DNA of 14,767 bases from Candidatus Hodarchaeota archaeon. Lineage in GTDB: Archaea; Asgardarchaeota; Heimdallarchaeia; Hodarchaeales; Hodarchaeaceae. The stretch is taken from NCBI GenBank assembly GCA_016840305.1, contig JAEOSP010000692.1, forward strand, positions 1 to 14,767, given 5' to 3'. Positions 14,608 to 14,767 of this stretch are shown piece by piece (position 1 is the first letter of the stretch; every line of letters begins with the position of its first letter). The translations under genes and the position numbers were made by a program. A model generated the notes under the pieces. The model saw nothing but the letters and a program-made list of their open reading frames with translations, was not told the DNA's origin and searched no databases.

Positions 14608-14767
14608 ATGGGACGAACACTTCCTTCTTATCGCATGGTTTTGGAACACGAGAGAGATCTGTGGATCAAACATTATGCTAAGCGGCTCCGTGAACCTCAT
14701 CGAAAAAGCTTTGATTTCCTTTGGGATAAGGCAATGCAACTTGCAGATGCAGCTTCAGCTAATACAC
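14608..14767 (+). CDS. MGRT-family small archaeal protein, 3' end cut off
   Basis: The first 53 residues of a protein start MGRTLPSYRMVLEHERDLW and continue ..KRLREPHRKSFDFLWDKAMQ. Proteins with an N-terminal MGRT-x-P-[ST]-[YF]-R motif are found in many archaea, commonly next to a RecA-fold gene, which is the case here. From memory they are short, charged helical proteins of unknown function. It begins 9 nt after the RadA-like stop, with TGATGATG just ahead of the ATG, so the two are almost certainly one operon. A role with the RadA-like protein in DNA repair or recombination is inference from that pairing alone. Confidence 0.75.
   Translation, partial: MGRTLPSYRMVLEHERDLWIKHYAKRLREPHRKSFDFLWDKAMQLADAASANT

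Noticed and set aside
1..14767. CRISPR array, tRNA or rRNA genes, insertion sequence
   Set aside because: No regularly spaced identical repeats, no cloverleaf-like sequence with a CCA or TTCGANNC arm, and no transposase motifs were seen on reading both strands.

Overview
The window looks archaeal and AT-rich. The evidence is a mix of GAGGTG-type ribosome binding sites, frequent TTG and GTG starts and TATA-like boxes. There is also a RadA/Rad51-type paralogue followed by a short protein starting MGRT-LPSYR, an arrangement I associate with archaea. Several proteins carry eukaryote-like zinc fingers: an AN1-like finger on a helicase and a FYVE/RING-spaced finger on a membrane protein. This would suit an Asgard-type archaeon, but that assignment is inference; no rRNA or other decisive marker is present.

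Left part (1-2640). The 3' part of an ECF/CbiO-type ABC transporter ATPase runs in from the left. Facing it on the minus strand are a small four-helix membrane protein gene broken by one in-frame TGA (710-1150) and an intact M42 family metallo-aminopeptidase (1236-2300). The gap 2301-2639 contains an 18-bp perfect palindrome, a decayed copy of the last ~36 codons of a helicase gene, and a cluster of five CTAG-centred boxes just before a PadR regulator gene.

Centre (2640-7111). A PadR regulator and a membrane protein form a tight two-gene operon. The membrane protein has a HAAS-like N-terminus, transmembrane segments, a bacterial-PH-like domain and a C-terminal eight-cysteine finger. Next, on the minus strand, is a large SF2 helicase related to XPB/Rad25. 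Its reading frame continues upstream of the first ordinary start codon (TTG 6699) through a complete AN1-like zinc finger. The only sensible start for that longer form is an ATA codon behind a good ribosome binding site. The helicase tail and its decayed copy flank the PadR module as ~100-bp direct repeats.

Right-centre (7112-11615). Three enzymes of amide and amino-acid chemistry lie together: an allantoinase/hydantoinase-type cyclic amidohydrolase (minus strand), a divergent group II PLP decarboxylase, and an M20D (AbgB-like) amidohydrolase. They could form a salvage or breakdown route for cyclic amides or acylated amino acids; the substrate cannot be read from sequence.

Right end (11612-14767). 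A DUF72/YecE protein with an added zinc ribbon and an alpha/alpha-toroid (prenyltransferase-like) protein form a minus-strand pair. Divergent from them is a RecA/RadA-fold protein that has lost both Walker A and Walker B residues, followed by the start of the MGRT protein, which runs off the window. I found no rRNA, tRNA, CRISPR array or transposase.
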